Part shown: one piece after another, positions 62,803-64,000 of the stretch
Position numbering within the stretch: position 1 is the stretch's first letter
How the letters are laid out: every line of letters begins with the position of its first letter
Assembly: GCA_927417275.1 (NCBI GenBank)
Contig: CAKMJV010000033.1
Location: 33,573-97,572 of the forward strand
Direction of reading: 5' to 3'
DNA: 64,000 nt
Origin: an uncultured Clostridia bacterium
GTDB taxonomy: Bacteria; Bacillota; Clostridia; Peptostreptococcales; Acidaminobacteraceae
Notes under the pieces: generated by a model
Database searches by the model: none
What the model was told of the DNA's origin: nothing
Seen by the model: only the letters and a program-made list of their open reading frames with translations
Position numbers and translations under genes: made by a program

Positions 62803-63234
62803 ATGGAAATTAGTAGAATTACACCATTTGAATTGATTTATGAAAACAAAGAAATTTCTGAATTACTTGGATCCATTATATTTAATCCCACATTTGGGAA
62901 AATCCAAAACATCGCTCAATCATTATATGCTAAAACACAAGGTCGATTTTATGTGATTAAATCAGATGGCTTGTTAATCGGTCTCATGGGATTATCAAAA
63001 ATTGATAATCACAAATTGGTTGTAAATCATTTTGCTGTAAAAGCACCTTTCCAACGCCATAAAATAGGAACGGCGTTATTAACAGGTATAATCGAAGCAG
63101 AAGGTGTTTCAGAAGTCGTGGTGGATGCATCAGAAGAAGATATGCCTTTTTATAAGGGCTTTGGATTTAAAATTCAAAAAAGTGAATTCGAAGAAGCGCG
63201 CGGTCGTAGATTCTACTGCGTATTTCTTAAATAA
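62803..63234 (+). CDS. GNAT-family N-acetyltransferase
   Basis: This 143-residue protein has the acetyl-CoA-binding core of GNAT enzymes, seen in HFAVKAPFQRHKIGTALLTGII (the Q/RxxGxG/A loop as QRHKIGTA) and EEDMPFYKGFGFKI. The acceptor substrate cannot be inferred. It lies 24 nt after the GH18-type gene with AGAGGAC upstream, so it may be the last gene of that operon. A strong terminator follows. Confidence 0.85.
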   Translation: MEISRITPFELIYENKEISELLGSIIFNPTFGKIQNIAQSLYAKTQGRFYVIKSDGLLIGLMGLSKIDNHKLVVNHFAVKAPFQRHKIGTALLTGIIEAEGVSEVVVDASEEDMPFYKGFGFKIQKSEFEEARGRRFYCVFLK

Positions 63235-63245
63235 AATGTAAAGTA

Positions 63246-63287
63246 AAAAAGATGCGTACTCAATTCATTCATTGAGCGCATCTTTTT
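63246..63287. terminator. Bidirectional terminator between the GNAT gene and tRNA-Sec
   Basis: AAAAAGATGCG / CGCATCTTTTT with an inner CTCAAT/ATTGAG stem. A-tract and T-tract flanks allow termination of both convergent transcripts. Confidence 0.88.
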
Positions 63288-63297
63288 ATATTACTAT

Positions 63298-63394
63298 TGG
63301 CGAGGGCATGTGGGAATCGAACCCACCCGGGAGACTCTTAATCCCCTATACTGATTTTGAAGATCAGAGGGCACACCAGCACCCATCTACCCCC
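63298..63394 (-). tRNA. selC: tRNA-Sec (anticodon UCA)
   Basis: This 97-nt tRNA on the minus strand has the selenocysteine hallmarks: an extended D stem of 6 bp (GGGTGC/GTGCCC), anticodon stem CTGAT/ATCAG around CTTCAAA with anticodon TCA, a long variable arm, T arm GTGGG-TTCGATT-CCCAC, an 8-position acceptor arm, G73 and encoded CCA. The eighth acceptor pair appears to be G-A and two others are G-U. It serves the SelD-SelA-SelB machinery encoded 5-10 kb upstream. Confidence 0.95.
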
Positions 63395-63504
63395 AAGACA
63401 ATTACTATTTTAACAGAAAAAATTAGATTTTCATATGATTTTAAGATTAATTTAACCAATGGCTGGTATAATGACTTTATTAAATGCTTATTGGAGGAAA
63501 TAAT

Positions 63505-63825
63505 ATGATTATTACGACTACACCTTCTGTTGAAGGATACAAAATTGTGGATTATAAAGGCATCGTATTTGGAGAAGTCATTAATGGCGTGGATTTTATT
63601 AAAGATTTTGCTGCAGGACTCACGAACTTTTTTGGCGGTCGTTCAGGTTCATACGAAGGAGAACTGATAGATGCAAGAGAAAACGCACTTAAAGAAATGG
63701 CCAGTCGAGCAAAAGCGATGGGTGCAAATGCAATTATAGGTGTTGATATCGATTATGAAGTATTGGGTCAAGCAAATAATATGCTCATGGTCACTGCATC
63801 TGGAACAGCTGTCATTATAGAATAG
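63505..63825 (+). CDS. YbjQ-family (UPF0145/DUF74) protein
   Basis: This 106-residue protein is a member of the YbjQ/DUF74 family of small pentameric alpha-beta proteins ([65 protein letters not shown]). Roles in heavy-metal or stress response have been suggested, none proven. I start at ATG 63505, with TTGGAGGAA upstream; an earlier in-frame ATG overlaps that site. A terminator hairpin follows. Confidence 0.92.
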   Translation: MIITTTPSVEGYKIVDYKGIVFGEVINGVDFIKDFAAGLTNFFGGRSGSYEGELIDARENALKEMASRAKAMGANAIIGVDIDYEVLGQANNMLMVTASGTAVIIE

Positions 63826-63833
63826 TTCAATAA

Positions 63834-63860
63834 AATAGAGACTAAAGTCTCTATTTTAGC
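63834..63860 (+). terminator. Terminator-like hairpin after the YbjQ-family gene
   Basis: AAAATAGAGACT and AGTCTCTATTTT form a 12-bp inverted repeat with a 2-nt centre, about 9 nt after the stop codon, ending in TTTTAG. Confidence 0.75.
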
Positions 63861-64000
63861 TTGACGACAAACGCCGATAACTGCGTCAACTTCAAAATTC
63901 TGCCTTCTTACGTATGTCTGAATACGCTGCGAATGCAGAATTTTTCATTTCCTTGTTCTCGACGTTTCTCGACAAGCTCACAGACTGTAGACTTTGTCTA
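63861..64000. repeat. Palindromic intergenic repeat candidate
   Basis: The last 140 bases contain nested inverted repeats: TTGACG (63861-63866) / CGTCAA (63884-63889), and AAAATTCTGC (63894-63903) / GCAGAATTTT (63935-63944). A short direct repeat (TCTCGAC twice) and a small palindrome TAGAC-TTT-GTCTA follow at the window end. No start-led gene is visible. The density and base composition differ from the neighbouring spacers, as expected for a dispersed repeat element. Confidence 0.5.

Noticed and set aside
63861..63889. TGCGTC at the window end as another ECF -10 element
   Set aside because: No GGAAC lies at the required distance upstream, and the bases belong to an inverted repeat.

Overview
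The window is low-GC, densely packed chromosomal DNA with Shine-Dalgarno-led genes, frequent TTG starts, stop/start overlaps and many intrinsic terminators. The gene set points to an anaerobic, rod-shaped, monoderm Clostridia-type bacterium (Bacillota): an Rnf ion-pumping complex, MreBCD/RodA/PBP2, MinCDE, a Prp-processed L27 leader, SLH-type and GerMN proteins and a complete selenocysteine apparatus. A relative of the Fusibacter/Acidaminobacter group would fit, but that placement is a guess. I see no prophage, insertion sequence or CRISPR array; this is mostly core genome.

Layout. 1-7760: the end of an ABC exporter gene, then a maltose-type sugar ABC transporter (binding lipoprotein, small membrane protein, unusually extended MalF-type permease, MalG-type permease, ATPase) and its LacI-type regulator. 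7763-10450: copA-csoR copper efflux on the minus strand, with the CsoR operator inside the promoter spacer. 10530-12680: an HTH regulator and hflX, the latter behind a short leader ORF and a hairpin. 12737-18380: an EAL phosphodiesterase, a secreted copper-amine-oxidase-N-domain protein, tRNA-Leu, an M24 peptidase and a YdjM-type membrane protein. 18402-21100: an ECF sigma factor, a zf-HC2/DUF4349 fusion that is probably its anti-sigma factor, and a SIMPL-domain protein. 21159-26890: polA, coaE, a nicotinate phosphoribosyltransferase, a second tRNA-Leu, a TauE-type permease and a CheY-like protein.

27049-32123 is rnfCDGEAB with its own promoter and terminator. 32217-42216 is a shape and division block: DUF4321, maf, radC, mreBCD, mrdA, minCDE, rodA. 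42225-50650 holds a radical-SAM pair, RNase G, rplU-prp-rpmA, obgE, a YhbY protein, a nadD-yqeK fusion and rsfS, so it concerns RNA, ribosome assembly and NAD. 50733-53675 carries a YheO-like regulator with ridA, a DacF-type carboxypeptidase and a ComEA-like protein.

53723-58047 is selD-selA-selB. selD contains an in-frame UGA at codon 13 followed by a SECIS-like hairpin, so this selenophosphate synthetase is itself a selenoprotein; the cognate tRNA-Sec (UCA) lies at 63298-63394. Between them are a WalRK-like two-component system, a GerMN-domain protein, an SLH/GH18-type secreted protein and a GNAT enzyme. A YbjQ-family gene and a palindromic intergenic repeat close the window.

The observations I rate highest are: two near-identical ECF-type promoter candidates (GGAAC-N17-CGTC), one before the sigma gene and one before the secreted protein at 14891-15820; the leader ORF and alternative pairings before hflX; the histidine kinase whose reading frame clearly begins upstream of its first ATG and may start at ATT; and the UGA-containing selD.
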